Assembly: GCF_001043955.1 (NCBI RefSeq)
Contig: NZ_LABZ01000145.1
Location: forward strand, 1-61,365
Length of the DNA stretch: 61,365 nucleotides
Reading direction: 5' to 3'
Source: Methylobacterium tarhaniae
Lineage (GTDB): Bacteria; Pseudomonadota; Alphaproteobacteria; Rhizobiales; Beijerinckiaceae
Below are positions 1 to 9,023 of this stretch, one piece after another. The first letter of the stretch is position 1, and each line of letters opens with the position of its first letter. The notes under the pieces are model-generated. The model did not search any database. It was not told the DNA's origin and saw only the letters and a list, made by a program, of their open reading frames with translations. Both the position numbers and the translations under genes were made by a program.

Positions 1-498
1 AAAACCTAAGCGCGGCGGTATTAATCCACCGTTAGCCTCGAGATTCAAGTTCAACCGATTATAACCTTGCGCACCGCCAATACCAGAACAGCAACAGAGT
101 GAATAATTGCCTTTAACAGTTATTGTACCCGATACAGGACTGCTCTTGCCAATTATTATTACCGACCCTAACGACCCGCAGAAATTAATTTTAAGATCCA
201 AGCCAGACTGCTGCTCATCGTAAACAATAATATTTCCGGACCCGCAATCACCTAACACTTCTATCCCGCAATCTAGGCGTGAACAAGCATGTACACGATG
301 CACTTTGATCGACTTGAATACAGGCGCGCTCAGATCAGGCTGGAAGGGGGGAATGAGAGCAGCAATATCAGCCGGCAGCACATCCGACAGCATGCTTAAG
401 ACTGCGCCCGAGTTCATGTCAACGAACCTTGCGAGATTAAGCTCAAAACCTTCACATATATTTGTTGCGGGCTGAGTTGAAGTTGGACTTCGACGCAT
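1..498 (-). CDS. Hypothetical beta-repeat protein, 3' end outside the window
   Basis: An open frame runs from an ATG at 498 leftward to base 1 with no stop, giving at least 166 residues. The first 60 residues have no recognised motif. From about residue 75 the sequence becomes short hydrophobic strands separated by Gly, Asn and Cys turns (for example GSGNIIVYD, GSLGSVIIIG, VSGTITVKGNY), which suggests a beta-helix or beta-solenoid. I do not recognise the family. It is the last visible gene of a minus-strand group (GT8, tail-like protein, 58-residue ORF) that is AT-richer than the rest of the window, which suggests acquired DNA. The reading frame is seen directly; the fold is inference. Confidence 0.65.
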   Translation of the reverse strand, partial: MRRSPTSTQPATNICEGFELNLARFVDMNSGAVLSMLSDVLPADIAALIPPFQPDLSAPVFKSIKVHRVHACSRLDCGIEVLGDCGSGNIIVYDEQQSGLDLKINFCGSLGSVIIIGKSSPVSGTITVKGNYSLCCCSGIGGAQGYNRLNLNLEANGGLIPPRLGF

Positions 499-992
499 GA
501 TTGCCGCTCTTGCAATTTATCAACATCAAGCAACCTGCGTTTGCTCATCTGTCACCTGTCACTAAGTTTGGAGTAGGCCTGTCTACCATTTACCGCTTGG
601 TCGAGATGCAAAACAGGAGGGTCAAACGCCAGTTCGCAGCATCAACGTTCCTCATTAAGAGCACCTATCTAAACCGCCTCTGCGCCAGCAGTTTCAATCA
701 CTTAGCGGGCGCGAAAACCGGTTGTGTTAGGAGTTCTAAGCATTCGCCCCCACAACTCCTGGCGAGCTCCGTCCGAGCGCTTGGTTCCCACCTTCCCTGT
801 GTAACGGCAAAGCGTCGGCCCAGTCCAGAACAGAGGCGCGCGGTTGAGACACAAAGACATTGGCTATCATCCTCGTCTGCGCCCGAATGGTACGTTTCAA
901 CGGCTATATACCTGAGGCAGACGCCAGAGATCGAGCGGTCGCACCCCAAAATCCGAAGCACAACATTAGTACTATTTCCGGAGTCGAAGTTG
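499..992. other. Gene-free stretch
   Basis: About 490 bases between two minus-strand genes. Open frames exist on both strands, but none has a convincing ribosome binding site, family motif or codon pattern. I see no RNA gene or strong hairpin. Confidence 0.4.
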
Positions 993-1169
993 CTAAGCCG
1001 GCTTCGAAAGATCGAGGTCAGACTTGTACTCTTCTTCGTCTCCAACGCAAGTAGCGTTCTCGATCGCGTCAATTAGCTCAACAACTTTTCGCGCCACAGC
1101 TCCGGTGAAATGGGCTTTCTCGATCAATTCGAGCAGAATTGCACGATGATCTTCTTTGTCGATAATCAT
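993..1169 (-). CDS. Small hypothetical protein, 58 aa
   Basis: A short ORF from ATG (1169) to TAG (993) encodes a mostly helical acidic protein: MIIDKEDHRAILLELIEKAH is followed by a second amphipathic helix and an acidic tail. It starts 13 bases after the stop of the tail-like gene upstream, so the two are probably co-transcribed. Small proteins of this size and helical layout often sit beside tail-fibre or receptor-binding genes in alphaproteobacterial prophages; applying that here is inference. Stop spacing, the position next to a real gene and the ordered helical pattern support it as a gene. No function can be assigned. Confidence 0.55.
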   Translation of the reverse strand: MIIDKEDHRAILLELIEKAHFTGAVARKVVELIDAIENATCVGDEEEYKSDLDLSKPA

Positions 1170-1182
1170 TATTTTACCCTAT

Positions 1183-2283
1183 TTAGTGGATGACAGCCAG
1201 CTTTCTTTCTGCTCCGCTACTATCTTTGACTAATATATAACCAGCCACCTCAACTGAAGGCGACGCCTGGAACGTACCAAACTGTACTAAGCCAGATCCC
1301 GTAGTTCTCAGCATCAGGCCAGCATTCTCGCCGACGGCTTCGATTGCGGGCGATGCTCCTTCTGAACTGCTACTAATCAGCAACCATTTAGAAGATTGGG
1401 CGTCACCTCGGAACGCCATGATAGGCCTTCCATTCGATCCAAGATAATCTATCCTATCGTTACTAAATATCTGCAGAACGGACCCAGCAGCATCGGTGAC
1501 ATCCGATCTGATCGCAGCGCCAAGTCGACCATCTGGAACGTACCATGCAACAGCATGCCCCTTAGCCATTCTCAACGCGTTCGCGGTACCTACCCGGCCA
1601 TCCGTTCCTGTAATTGCGTCAGAACCGATTATTATGCCCGCGTTCCAGGTGTGCTTATTTTTTAATACGACAAGGGCAGCGTTGCTTGGATTTGCTGGCT
1701 TTCCACCGTAGGCATCATCTCCACCGGCTGCAAGCCAGACACCATAGACACCGTACGTCAATCGATAAGGATTAGAAGTGTAATCGTTACCTTTGTTTTT
1801 GGCAGCTACTTCAAGTCCATATGACTGAGTAGGGGACGTGGCCTCGTGTTGTACGTCAGCATAAAGAGCCCATCCAGGACGCCTGCGACTGCCATCTACC
1901 ACAACGAACCCACCTACTCCCACCGAAGCAGCGTTGCTTAAATCATCGCTATCCGAAACCCGGGACATACCAACCACGGCTAAACCGCCACGATCCTGCA
2001 TGACAGCAAATTGTGCATCTCTGGGCGCCCAAGAAGCTCCAAATGATCCATTCGGAAGCCAAGTAGAGTTGCCACCAGCACGACTGGTTGGCATTTCTGC
2101 TGCCGCCCCAACGAAGACCCGACCGGGAAATCTTGTAGTTGTTGGTATTTTACCATCAACATCAGACCAGAACGGCGCGCGTTCAGCACTCTGCGATCGA
2201 GAGTCACGTGCTTTAACGGAAATTGGAACGCTTATAGATCCTCCCACAAGACCGGAAATAAATGTGCGTCGTGACCCAGGCAT
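1183..2283 (-). CDS. Tat-exported phage-tail/receptor-like protein
   Basis: 366 residues. The N-terminus carries a twin-arginine signal (SRRTFIS followed by a Gly/Val/Ile-rich stretch), so the protein is predicted to be exported folded. The body is Gly/Ser/Ala-rich with repeated beta-strand patterns and ends in a GYILVKDSSGAERKLAVI tail, a form I associate with C-termini of tail-fibre and glycan-binding proteins of prophages in this order. Start ATG 2283 follows an AGGG-like ribosome binding site. It lies 9 bases after the GT8 gene on the same strand, which suggests an operon and a surface-glycan role. An exported protein with phage-tail-like features is unusual. Function is unproven. Confidence 0.6.
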   Translation of the reverse strand: MPGSRRTFISGLVGGSISVPISVKARDSRSQSAERAPFWSDVDGKIPTTTRFPGRVFVGAAAEMPTSRAGGNSTWLPNGSFGASWAPRDAQFAVMQDRGGLAVVGMSRVSDSDDLSNAASVGVGGFVVVDGSRRRPGWALYADVQHEATSPTQSYGLEVAAKNKGNDYTSNPYRLTYGVYGVWLAAGGDDAYGGKPANPSNAALVVLKNKHTWNAGIIIGSDAITGTDGRVGTANALRMAKGHAVAWYVPDGRLGAAIRSDVTDAAGSVLQIFSNDRIDYLGSNGRPIMAFRGDAQSSKWLLISSSSEGASPAIEAVGENAGLMLRTTGSGLVQFGTFQASPSVEVAGYILVKDSSGAERKLAVIH

Positions 2284-2292
2284 AACTTGACC

Positions 2293-3120
2293 CTAAGATT
2301 GCGCCAGATATCTGTTGTATTCACCAACATAATACTCATAGCCTTCTCTATGCGCGGTTAGCAAGTCGCGCATCGCCTCTGCTTCTTCAGTCGAGGCTTT
2401 ACCGGAGAGTATATCAGAAATTCGGTGAGGCTTCGGACCGTGAAAATGAACGATACGCGCGTCCTTATTAATACCCTGGAAGGGGCGCCAATTCATAGTT
2501 GCTGGCAATACGTCCCACTTACCTTCTAACGCCATATTAATAATTGTTTGATCGTATGAAAAATTCTTTTTATGATAGAAATTATGCTTTCGAGCTATGT
2601 CAATAATCATATCACGAGCAGCTTTAAAGCCGGTTTTATTAATGATCATTACCCCGCTGTTAAACGTAGACCCAGGTTTTACAACTATTCCCTCTGCGAC
2701 TGTCTCCCCACATGCGGCGACGATCGGCGGCTTTGGATTCATATTCTCAACATCGCCAGTAAACATAACGTCGCAATCCGTGTACAAGAAAAATTCATCG
2801 TCAACGTGTTCAGGTGAGTACATGCGCAGATAGGCGCCGGCCGCATGCTCCGGAGTGAACGGTGTACCAGCATTTGCATTCGTGGTTTCGGCAGAGAACA
2901 GTTCTTGTCGAAATGGAACACAGGTTCTTATAATTTTAACGCCATTCGATCTAAGCCAGCTTAAAATCGGCCTTTCTCCATTTCCATCAAATAGACAAAT
3001 AGGCTCTAACTTAGTTTTTTCTCGCGCTGAAATAACCGCAACTTTTATCATGTCGCGAAACCATTCCGCCGATCTTTCATCAAAACTGAATACCCATTGC
3101 CTAATTTCTAAGTTATTCAT
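2293..3120 (-). CDS. Family 8-type glycosyltransferase
   Basis: 275 residues. Features of a GT8-like retaining glycosyltransferase are visible: a DxD-type metal site in FLYTDCDVMF (about residue 113), FNSGVMIIN near residue 155, and a late HFHGPKPH motif that in the family contributes to metal and nucleotide-sugar binding. It probably adds a hexose to a surface polysaccharide or lipooligosaccharide at the cytoplasmic face. It is the first gene of the AT-richer minus-strand group and is followed after 9 bases by the Tat-exported gene. Donor and acceptor cannot be deduced. Confidence 0.8.
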   Translation of the reverse strand: MNNLEIRQWVFSFDERSAEWFRDMIKVAVISAREKTKLEPICLFDGNGERPILSWLRSNGVKIIRTCVPFRQELFSAETTNANAGTPFTPEHAAGAYLRMYSPEHVDDEFFLYTDCDVMFTGDVENMNPKPPIVAACGETVAEGIVVKPGSTFNSGVMIINKTGFKAARDMIIDIARKHNFYHKKNFSYDQTIINMALEGKWDVLPATMNWRPFQGINKDARIVHFHGPKPHRISDILSGKASTEEAEAMRDLLTAHREGYEYYVGEYNRYLAQS

Positions 3121-3613
3121 TCGATTTCTCGCGCTTGCCGCAGAGACTACTGTCTGGCGGTAGTTGAATGATAGAACAGTTCCTTGCCGGAGTGCAAGCA
3201 GTGCCTTTGTGGCGATCAGCCCCCACGGGGTGGCCCGAGTGGAATGTTAGTGGACAGTGGGCTGGCGTCACAGACGAAATCACGGCCAGATGAGACGGGG
3301 CAAACCGCGTGCCGAAGATGTGAGTAACGGGAAGGCCGGACGGATACAAGAGCTTACTCCAGGATCAACTACTGCTCGGTCTGGAAGTGCTCTGGTCGAA
3401 TGGGAAAAGCTGATTGTCCTGCACGAACACCCCGCGGACGCCGGCTTCGGCAAGGACGTTGGCCCAGCAGGCCTCGGATGATTAGCCGTTGTGTTCGTCG
3501 ATGTGCTTCAAGATATTTCATCACGAGCTTCTGATGTCCTTAGTGTCAGTCGGAAATGCCTCCCCCTAATTGACAACTCCACGCTAAAAATCGTGTTACA
3601 ATCACACCATGGA
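3121..3613. other. Intergenic region with possible decayed coding fragment
   Basis: About 490 bases between the GT8 gene and the secretion genes. On the minus strand at about 3360-3490 a short frame reads like protein (WANVLAEAGVRGVFVQDNQL) but is closed by stops on both sides and has no start, so it may be the remains of a broken gene. GC content changes here from the AT-richer island to the high-GC part, so this could be the edge of an inserted segment. No inverted-repeat ends were found. Confidence 0.3.
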
Positions 3614-4936
3614 CTATTTCTCACGAAGGCCGTGTCCTACGCGGTCGAATAAGGGTCCTAGAAAATAGTCGATTGGTGTTTGCTCGCCAGTCGTTATCAC
3701 GACCTCGGCCGGCATGCCGGGCTTTAGTTTGTCCTTAATCTCGGTCGGAATAGCGGCGGAGCGAACGGTCACCTCACCTTGGAAATAGATATTCTGTGGA
3801 TTTTGCGGGTCCGTCAGCCGGTCGTAGGAAACGGATCTCAACTGCCCGTGCATGTAAGGCACGCGGCGCGAGTGATAGCTCGGAAAACGAACTTCCGCCT
3901 GCAGCCCCTCCGAGACGGAGTCGATGTCGGCAGGCGAGATCTGCACCGTCACGGTCAGTTGGTCGCCCGTTGGGGCGATCTCGAGCAAGGGGTCACCCGG
4001 CCGCACGACTGCGCCGAGAGTGAAGACCTTGAGCGCCTGGACGATACCGGTGCGCGGCGCCCGCACCTCCACCCGCGTGAGGACGTCTTGCGCCACCCGC
4101 TCCTTCTCGTTGAGGTCCGACAGTGTCTTGCGCACATCGATGATGTCGGTCGAGACCTGCTGCAAGAACTGCTTCTGCGCTTGGATGATCGTGAGCTTGG
4201 TTTCCTGGACCGCCTGCGCACCCTTTTTCGAGTCGGAGGCGGCGCGGTCAATGACGCCCAGCAGGCGGTACCGCTCACGCTCGAGGGGCGTGACGCGCGA
4301 CACCGGAACGAGTTGCTTGGCCAGCAGCTCGTTCAGTCCGCGGAGTTCCCGATCGATCGTCACTAATTGCTGCTTGGCGACCTCGCCATCGTTGGCGAGC
4401 GCCCGCAACTCCTGCTCCGTCTGGGCGATCTTGGCATTGAGCACGTCGATCTGCGAGCGCAGATAGACCTGCCGCTCGCGCATGTTGCGGGTCTGGTCCT
4501 CGAGTGCCCGCACAACGGCGGGGTCGCTGCGCTGCGCAGCAAGCTCGTCCGGCAAGGTGATCGCGAAGGTCTGATCGCGCTCGGCGAGAAGACGCGCCTC
4601 CTGGATGCGGGCGGCGATCAGCTGACCGCGTAGGGTGTCCAGCGACGCCTTCGCCTGCGTGTCGTCCATCCGCATCAGGAGCTGCCCCTCCTGGACGGAA
4701 TCCCCATCCCGGACGAGGATATCCCGGACGATGCCGCCTTCGAGGTGCTGAACGGTCTTCTTGTTGGTTTGCGCGACGATCACGCCGGGGGCGATCGCCG
4801 CGCTCTCAAGCTTGGCGATCGTCGCCCAGCCGGCGCCGCCCCCGAAGGCGACGAGAATCAGCCCGTAGGCGGCCAGGACAGGTTTGCGCCAGTCCGTCGC
4901 GATCGGGGGAGCAGAGACGTGTACCAGGGAAGTCAT
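3614..4936 (-). CDS. Type I secretion membrane fusion protein (HlyD/PrtE family)
   Basis: 440 residues, the usual length for an HlyD/PrtE adaptor. It has a short cytoplasmic N-terminus, one transmembrane segment (about residues 20-45), a lipoyl/barrel half starting near HLEGGIVRDILVRDGDSVQEGQ, a long alpha-helical coiled-coil (about 90-290), the second half-barrel with VRAPRTGIVQ, and a C-terminal beta domain with PGMPAEVVI. It would bridge the inner-membrane ABC transporter to an outer-membrane TolC-type channel; no TolC gene is in the window. Start ATG 4936 lies 12 bases after the ABC gene, so the two form an operon. Likely cargo are the two DUF4214 proteins nearby (inference). Confidence 0.92.
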   Translation of the reverse strand: MTSLVHVSAPPIATDWRKPVLAAYGLILVAFGGGAGWATIAKLESAAIAPGVIVAQTNKKTVQHLEGGIVRDILVRDGDSVQEGQLLMRMDDTQAKASLDTLRGQLIAARIQEARLLAERDQTFAITLPDELAAQRSDPAVVRALEDQTRNMRERQVYLRSQIDVLNAKIAQTEQELRALANDGEVAKQQLVTIDRELRGLNELLAKQLVPVSRVTPLERERYRLLGVIDRAASDSKKGAQAVQETKLTIIQAQKQFLQQVSTDIIDVRKTLSDLNEKERVAQDVLTRVEVRAPRTGIVQALKVFTLGAVVRPGDPLLEIAPTGDQLTVTVQISPADIDSVSEGLQAEVRFPSYHSRRVPYMHGQLRSVSYDRLTDPQNPQNIYFQGEVTVRSAAIPTEIKDKLKPGMPAEVVITTGEQTPIDYFLGPLFDRVGHGLREK

Positions 4937-4948
4937 CGCCCAATCTCG

Positions 4949-6727
4949 TCAGGAGGTTTGTGCCAGGCTGGGACGTAGCATCGGCGCCGGTCGGTCCGCC
5001 TTGGGCTCGCTCGGGGTGGGTTGCGGCGTGAGAACCTCGTCGCGTGTACCGAAGCGCGACACCGTTCCGTCCTTCAGCACCAGGATGTAGTCCGCCAGCG
5101 TCAGCACGTTCGCCTTGTGGGTGATCAGCACGCAGGTCGTCCCACGACCCTTCAGGACCTCCAGCGCCTGCGCCAGAGCCGCCTCACCCACCGCGTCCAG
5201 GTTCGAGTTCGGCTCGTCCAGAACCACCAGCGCCGGGTCCCCGTAGATCGCCCGCGCCAGACCGATCCGCTGCCGCTGTCCGCCCGACAGCGCGCTCCCG
5301 CCCTCCCCCACATCCGTGTCGTAGCCCCGCGGCAGCTGCTGGATCACCTCGTGCACCCCCGCCAGCTGCGCCGCCGCCAGCACCGCCGCATCGTCCACCG
5401 GACCGAACCGCGCGATGTTCTGCGCGATCGTCCCCGACAACAGCTCCACGCTCTGTGGCAGGTAGCCGAGATGCTGACCCAGCGCATCCGCCTCCCAGTG
5501 CTGCAGCTCCGACCCGTCCAGCCGCACCGCCCCCAGCGACGGCGCCCAGATCCCGATCAGGCAGCGCACCAGCGTCGACTTGCCCGCCCCGCTCGGACCC
5601 ACCACCGCCGTCACCGTCCCGGCCGGTAGCGAGAAGCTGACCTGGCTCAGGATGAAGTGCGGCGTCCCCGGTGCCGTCACCGCCAGCCCCTCGACATCCA
5701 CCCGCCCCTCCGGACGCGGCAGCGCCATCCGAGGACCGACGCTCTCCGCCGCACGGAACAGCGCCTGCAGCCGACCATAGGATTGGCGCGCCCGAAGGAA
5801 GACCGGCCACTGGCTGGAGGCCGACTGGACGACGCCGATGCAGGCGCCGCCGATGAACATCACGGCGAACATGACCCCGCCGGAGACCTGCCCCTGGATG
5901 GCGAGGTAGGCCGACAGCGCGACGAGGCCGAACGACGTGAATTGCTGCCAGAACTTCAGGACGGTGGCGATCGCCTTCGACAAATGGGCGGCCGCGAGCT
6001 GCCAGCCGAGGGCCTGGCCATGGGCCGCGAGCCATTGCACCCGAAAGCCTGGAACCATCGCCATGACGTGCAGGACCTCGGCCTCGCGCGAGGCGGTGTC
6101 CAGCAGCCGCTGGCTCTGCGCCGCGTGCTGCGAGGCCCGGTCGAGATTCGCGCGGTTGAGGAACTCGTTGAGCAGCGCGAGCACCAGCACGACGACGATC
6201 GCCGCCATCATGGCGAGGCCGAGCCACACGTGCAGCGAGAAGGCGACGACCACGTAGATCGGGATCCAGGGCAGGTCGAAGAGCGGGGCGATGGCCTGGC
6301 TCGCCGTGAACTGCCGGACCGTCTCCAGGTCGCGGAAGGCGTGCATGGTGTCGAGGCGGCGCGTCTCCAGGGTCTCGGCATAGACCAGGTCGTAGAGGTC
6401 GCCGGCCACCTCGCGGTCGAGCGCGATGCCCATGCGACGCAGGGCCGAGTCCCGGCAGGCGCTCAGCAGCGCCGTTGCGGCACAGGCGAGCAGGAGCAGG
6501 ACCGTCAGAGAGATCAGCGTGTTGATGCTGCGCGTCGACAGCACGCGGTCGAAGACCTGCATCGTATAGATGACGGTGGCGAAGCTCAGGAGGTTGAGGA
6601 GGAGGCTGAACAGGCACAGATGCACCAGGGCCGGCCTCACGGCCTGAATCCCGCGGTCCAGGGGCGTGTCGCCCTTGTGTGGCCCGCGCCGTTTCGCTTT
6701 GCCCCGTGTCAAATCCGCTCTCCTCAC
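4949..6727 (-). CDS. Type I secretion ABC transporter/permease (PrtD family)
   Basis: About 590 residues. An N-terminal membrane domain with five to six segments (about 30-300) is followed by an ATPase domain: Walker A GPSGAGKST, signature LSGGQRQRIGLARAI, Walker B ALVVLDEPNSNLD and a switch His in LITHKAN. There is no N-terminal C39 peptidase domain, as expected for PrtD-type exporters of RTX-like cargo. The start is uncertain: GTG 6727 opens the frame, but a GAGGAG sequence sits better spaced before a TTG at 6712. It precedes the membrane-fusion gene by 12 bases. The 276 bases upstream (6728-7003) include an AT-rich patch near 6885-6905 that could hold a promoter. Confidence 0.92.
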   Translation of the reverse strand: MRRADLTRGKAKRRGPHKGDTPLDRGIQAVRPALVHLCLFSLLLNLLSFATVIYTMQVFDRVLSTRSINTLISLTVLLLLACAATALLSACRDSALRRMGIALDREVAGDLYDLVYAETLETRRLDTMHAFRDLETVRQFTASQAIAPLFDLPWIPIYVVVAFSLHVWLGLAMMAAIVVVLVLALLNEFLNRANLDRASQHAAQSQRLLDTASREAEVLHVMAMVPGFRVQWLAAHGQALGWQLAAAHLSKAIATVLKFWQQFTSFGLVALSAYLAIQGQVSGGVMFAVMFIGGACIGVVQSASSQWPVFLRARQSYGRLQALFRAAESVGPRMALPRPEGRVDVEGLAVTAPGTPHFILSQVSFSLPAGTVTAVVGPSGAGKSTLVRCLIGIWAPSLGAVRLDGSELQHWEADALGQHLGYLPQSVELLSGTIAQNIARFGPVDDAAVLAAAQLAGVHEVIQQLPRGYDTDVGEGGSALSGGQRQRIGLARAIYGDPALVVLDEPNSNLDAVGEAALAQALEVLKGRGTTCVLITHKANVLTLADYILVLKDGTVSRFGTRDEVLTPQPTPSEPKADRPAPMLRPSLAQTS

Positions 6728-7003
6728 CGGTACGCCTCACGCTCCACCCCCAGGGTGGCTCTTCTCAGCGATCCGTAACCTCGTGCCAACGGCAAGCATC
6801 CGGTGCGATGCAAGTCGCGGCCCACTCGGCGCATTGTTTCTATCTTGTGGTGCAGGTCCGGCGGTCTTCGGCGCGGCCTCCTATCATACATCATTTTATG
6901 ACATGACCAAGGAGCCAACGGCTCGACTTGAGGTGATCCGGCCACACCGGTCCGGCACGACGGAAGCTCCCTCCCGCTGGACGGTCACCGCATCGCGCCG
7001 CCA

Positions 7004-8200
7004 TCAGAGGGAGAGGATCAGCTGCCGCCACGATTCCCGCCCTTCCGCGCGGGCGAGACGTCGTTCGGCGATGATCGCCGGACCATACCGGCTCAGCGCG
7101 TCGCGGCGACGTCGGTCGCCCAGCAACCGGCAGATCGCGTCGGCCAGGGCGTCCGCGTCGAAGAAGTCGACGACCTCGGCCTCGTCGCCGGTCCGGATCA
7201 GTTCCCGCGTCGGGGTCGTGTCCGAGATCGCCATCGGACATCCCAGCGCCATCGCCTCGAGGGCCGACCACGACAGGACGAACGGGTAGGTCAGGTAGGT
7301 GTGAACGCTCGTCCGGCGCAGGAGCTCGACGTAGCGCGGACGGTCCAGCAACCCGAGGAAGTGGACGCGCCTCGAATCGAGGCCGTGCCCGACCTCCGCC
7401 AGCAAGGTCTCCTTCCAGGTCCGGCCGTCACCGGGCGGCGGGCCGTATCCGCCCTGCTCGGAGCCGATGATGCGGATATCCGCCGCCGGGTTCTGTCGCA
7501 GGATTCGGGGCACGGCCCTCATGAAGGTGTGGAAGCCGCGATGGGGCTCGAGATGCCGCGCCGCGAAGGTCACGACGTTCTCCTCACGCGCTGGAACGGG
7601 GCGACCGATGCCGCCCGCCTCGGATGTCGGGGGCACGATGCCCTCGTGGATGATCCGGATGCGCTGGTGCAGGAAGGCCGGAAACGTGAAGCGCTGCCAG
7701 ATCGTCGGCGCGACACCGATTTCCGCATCCTCCAGGCTCGCGAGGGTGATGGCATTGCGGGCCCGCATCCGGTGCAGGATCTCGGGCGTCGCGGGCGGGA
7801 ATTCTGGGTCGAAGTTCACCTCTCCGCCCTCGCGGAGGTAGTAGTATTCGCAGTAGCAGACCAGCTTTGCCCGCGGGAACAGGTCCTTGAGGTAGAGAGC
7901 CTCGCCCCAGCCCGGATGGGCCACGATGACGTCGGGCACGAACCCGTCGTAGCTGAGCGCGCGGGCCGCCGCCGCCGCCCCGGCCGCCATCGCGGCGCGC
8001 GTGGTCAGGTCGTCGAGCACCATGTCGCCGGTATGCTCGATCAGGGCCGGCGTGTACTGGCGGTACCGCAACCCCCGACGACGGTAGGGGTTCATGCCGA
8101 TCCCGGCGAGCTCCACATCGCCCCGCTCCTCGAGCGCTTCGAGCACGGCGACGAGCTGGGACGGGAACGTCTGATGGACGAGGAGAACACGCAACGCCAT
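7004..8200 (-). CDS. GT4-type glycosyltransferase
   Basis: About 398 residues, GT-B fold. An N-terminal acceptor domain (LLVHQTFPSQ; later DVIVAHPGWGEAL) is followed by a donor domain with a VVTFAARHLEPHRGFHTFMRAVP segment and a late SWSALEAMALGCPMA motif typical of GT4 enzymes. It is predicted to transfer a sugar to a surface glycan in the cytoplasm. I chose ATG 8200 because a GAGG site lies ten bases upstream and it clears the preceding gene by 13 bases; an ATG at 8245 would overlap that gene. It forms a pair with the methyltransferase, upstream of the secretion genes. Confidence 0.85.
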   Translation of the reverse strand: MALRVLLVHQTFPSQLVAVLEALEERGDVELAGIGMNPYRRRGLRYRQYTPALIEHTGDMVLDDLTTRAAMAAGAAAAARALSYDGFVPDVIVAHPGWGEALYLKDLFPRAKLVCYCEYYYLREGGEVNFDPEFPPATPEILHRMRARNAITLASLEDAEIGVAPTIWQRFTFPAFLHQRIRIIHEGIVPPTSEAGGIGRPVPAREENVVTFAARHLEPHRGFHTFMRAVPRILRQNPAADIRIIGSEQGGYGPPPGDGRTWKETLLAEVGHGLDSRRVHFLGLLDRPRYVELLRRTSVHTYLTYPFVLSWSALEAMALGCPMAISDTTPTRELIRTGDEAEVVDFFDADALADAICRLLGDRRRRDALSRYGPAIIAERRLARAEGRESWRQLILSL

Positions 8201-8213
8201 CGGTCCCGCGTCC

Positions 8214-8840
8214 TCAAGACTCACGGATGAGATCGGCGAAGGCATCGTCCTGGCTCGTCTCCGACGCCAGCGCGACCGCCCAGAGGTCGTAGCGAAGCCC
8301 GCGCCGGACGAGCACTTTCGGAAATCCCGCCTCGAGCAGCAGCCGGACCAGCCGCTCGGCGGTGAATGCGGTCCGATGCGCCATCAAGTCGAAGCCGGAG
8401 CGGATCGATGCGCGATGACCGAAGAGCATGTCGAGCGCGGTGATCGGCCCTGCCGGCGAATGATAGGCGGGAGCTTCGAGCTGCCCATTGACCACGAGCC
8501 CCGCCACCGCAGCGAGGTCGGGTGTCGTGATCAACGCGTAGCCGTCCCGATCCAGAACCCGACGGAATTCGCGAAACGCCACGGGCACCTCGTGATCGTG
8601 GAGGTGCTCGATGTTGTGCGCCGACCATACCGCGCCGACCGTCCCGTCGCCGAAGGCCGAGAGGTCCGTCATCGAGCCGACGAGATCCGGCTTGGTCCTG
8701 GGATCGAGGTCCATCCGGATCTCCTGCCAGCTCCCGTCCCGGAACGCCGGGTGCAGCTTCTCGGGCGCGTAAGTTCCGCAGCCGACATGCAGGACGGTGC
8801 GGCGCGTTCGCGATGAATCCGGATCTCGCTGCGCACTCAA
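8214..8840 (-). CDS. Class I SAM-dependent methyltransferase
   Basis: About 208 residues from a TTG at 8840. SAM-binding motif I is VLHVGCG, followed by an acidic DLDP strand, WSAHNIEHLHDHEVP and a DGYALITTPD segment, the usual methyltransferase-11-like order. The frame stays open to 9023, but residues before 8840 are low-complexity and a perfect GGAGGA lies seven bases before the TTG, which decides the start. With the adjacent glycosyltransferase it may modify a surface sugar; similar pairs accompany polysaccharide genes. The acceptor is unknown. Confidence 0.8.
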   Translation of the reverse strand: MSAQRDPDSSRTRRTVLHVGCGTYAPEKLHPAFRDGSWQEIRMDLDPRTKPDLVGSMTDLSAFGDGTVGAVWSAHNIEHLHDHEVPVAFREFRRVLDRDGYALITTPDLAAVAGLVVNGQLEAPAYHSPAGPITALDMLFGHRASIRSGFDLMAHRTAFTAERLVRLLLEAGFPKVLVRRGLRYDLWAVALASETSQDDAFADLIRES

Positions 8841-8975
8841 ACCATGTTCCTCCCGGGCGGGCCACACCGGCCGCCACAGCGATAAGCAAGTCTGTGGCCC
8901 AGCAAGATGTCCCAAATCAGGCCGCCTCGACGACGGCGTGGAACATGCCGGGCCAAATGACGGCCGTAAACGAAG

Positions 8976-9002
8976 GAAGGCCGGGCACGAGGCCCGGCCT
9001 TC
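8976..9002 (-). terminator. Rho-independent terminator of the DUF4214 gene
   Basis: A perfect 11-bp stem (GAAGGCCGGGC with its complement) around a 5-base loop, with short T/A runs on both sides. It lies just after the stop of the minus-strand gene ending at 9024 and separates it from the methyltransferase gene. Confidence 0.85.
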
Positions 9003-9023
9003 TTTCCCGTCGCGGGAATGCAC

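Noticed and set aside
501..1076. Plus-strand open frame in the left gap
   Set aside because: No recognisable motif, no ribosome site, and it overlaps the better-supported 58-residue gene.
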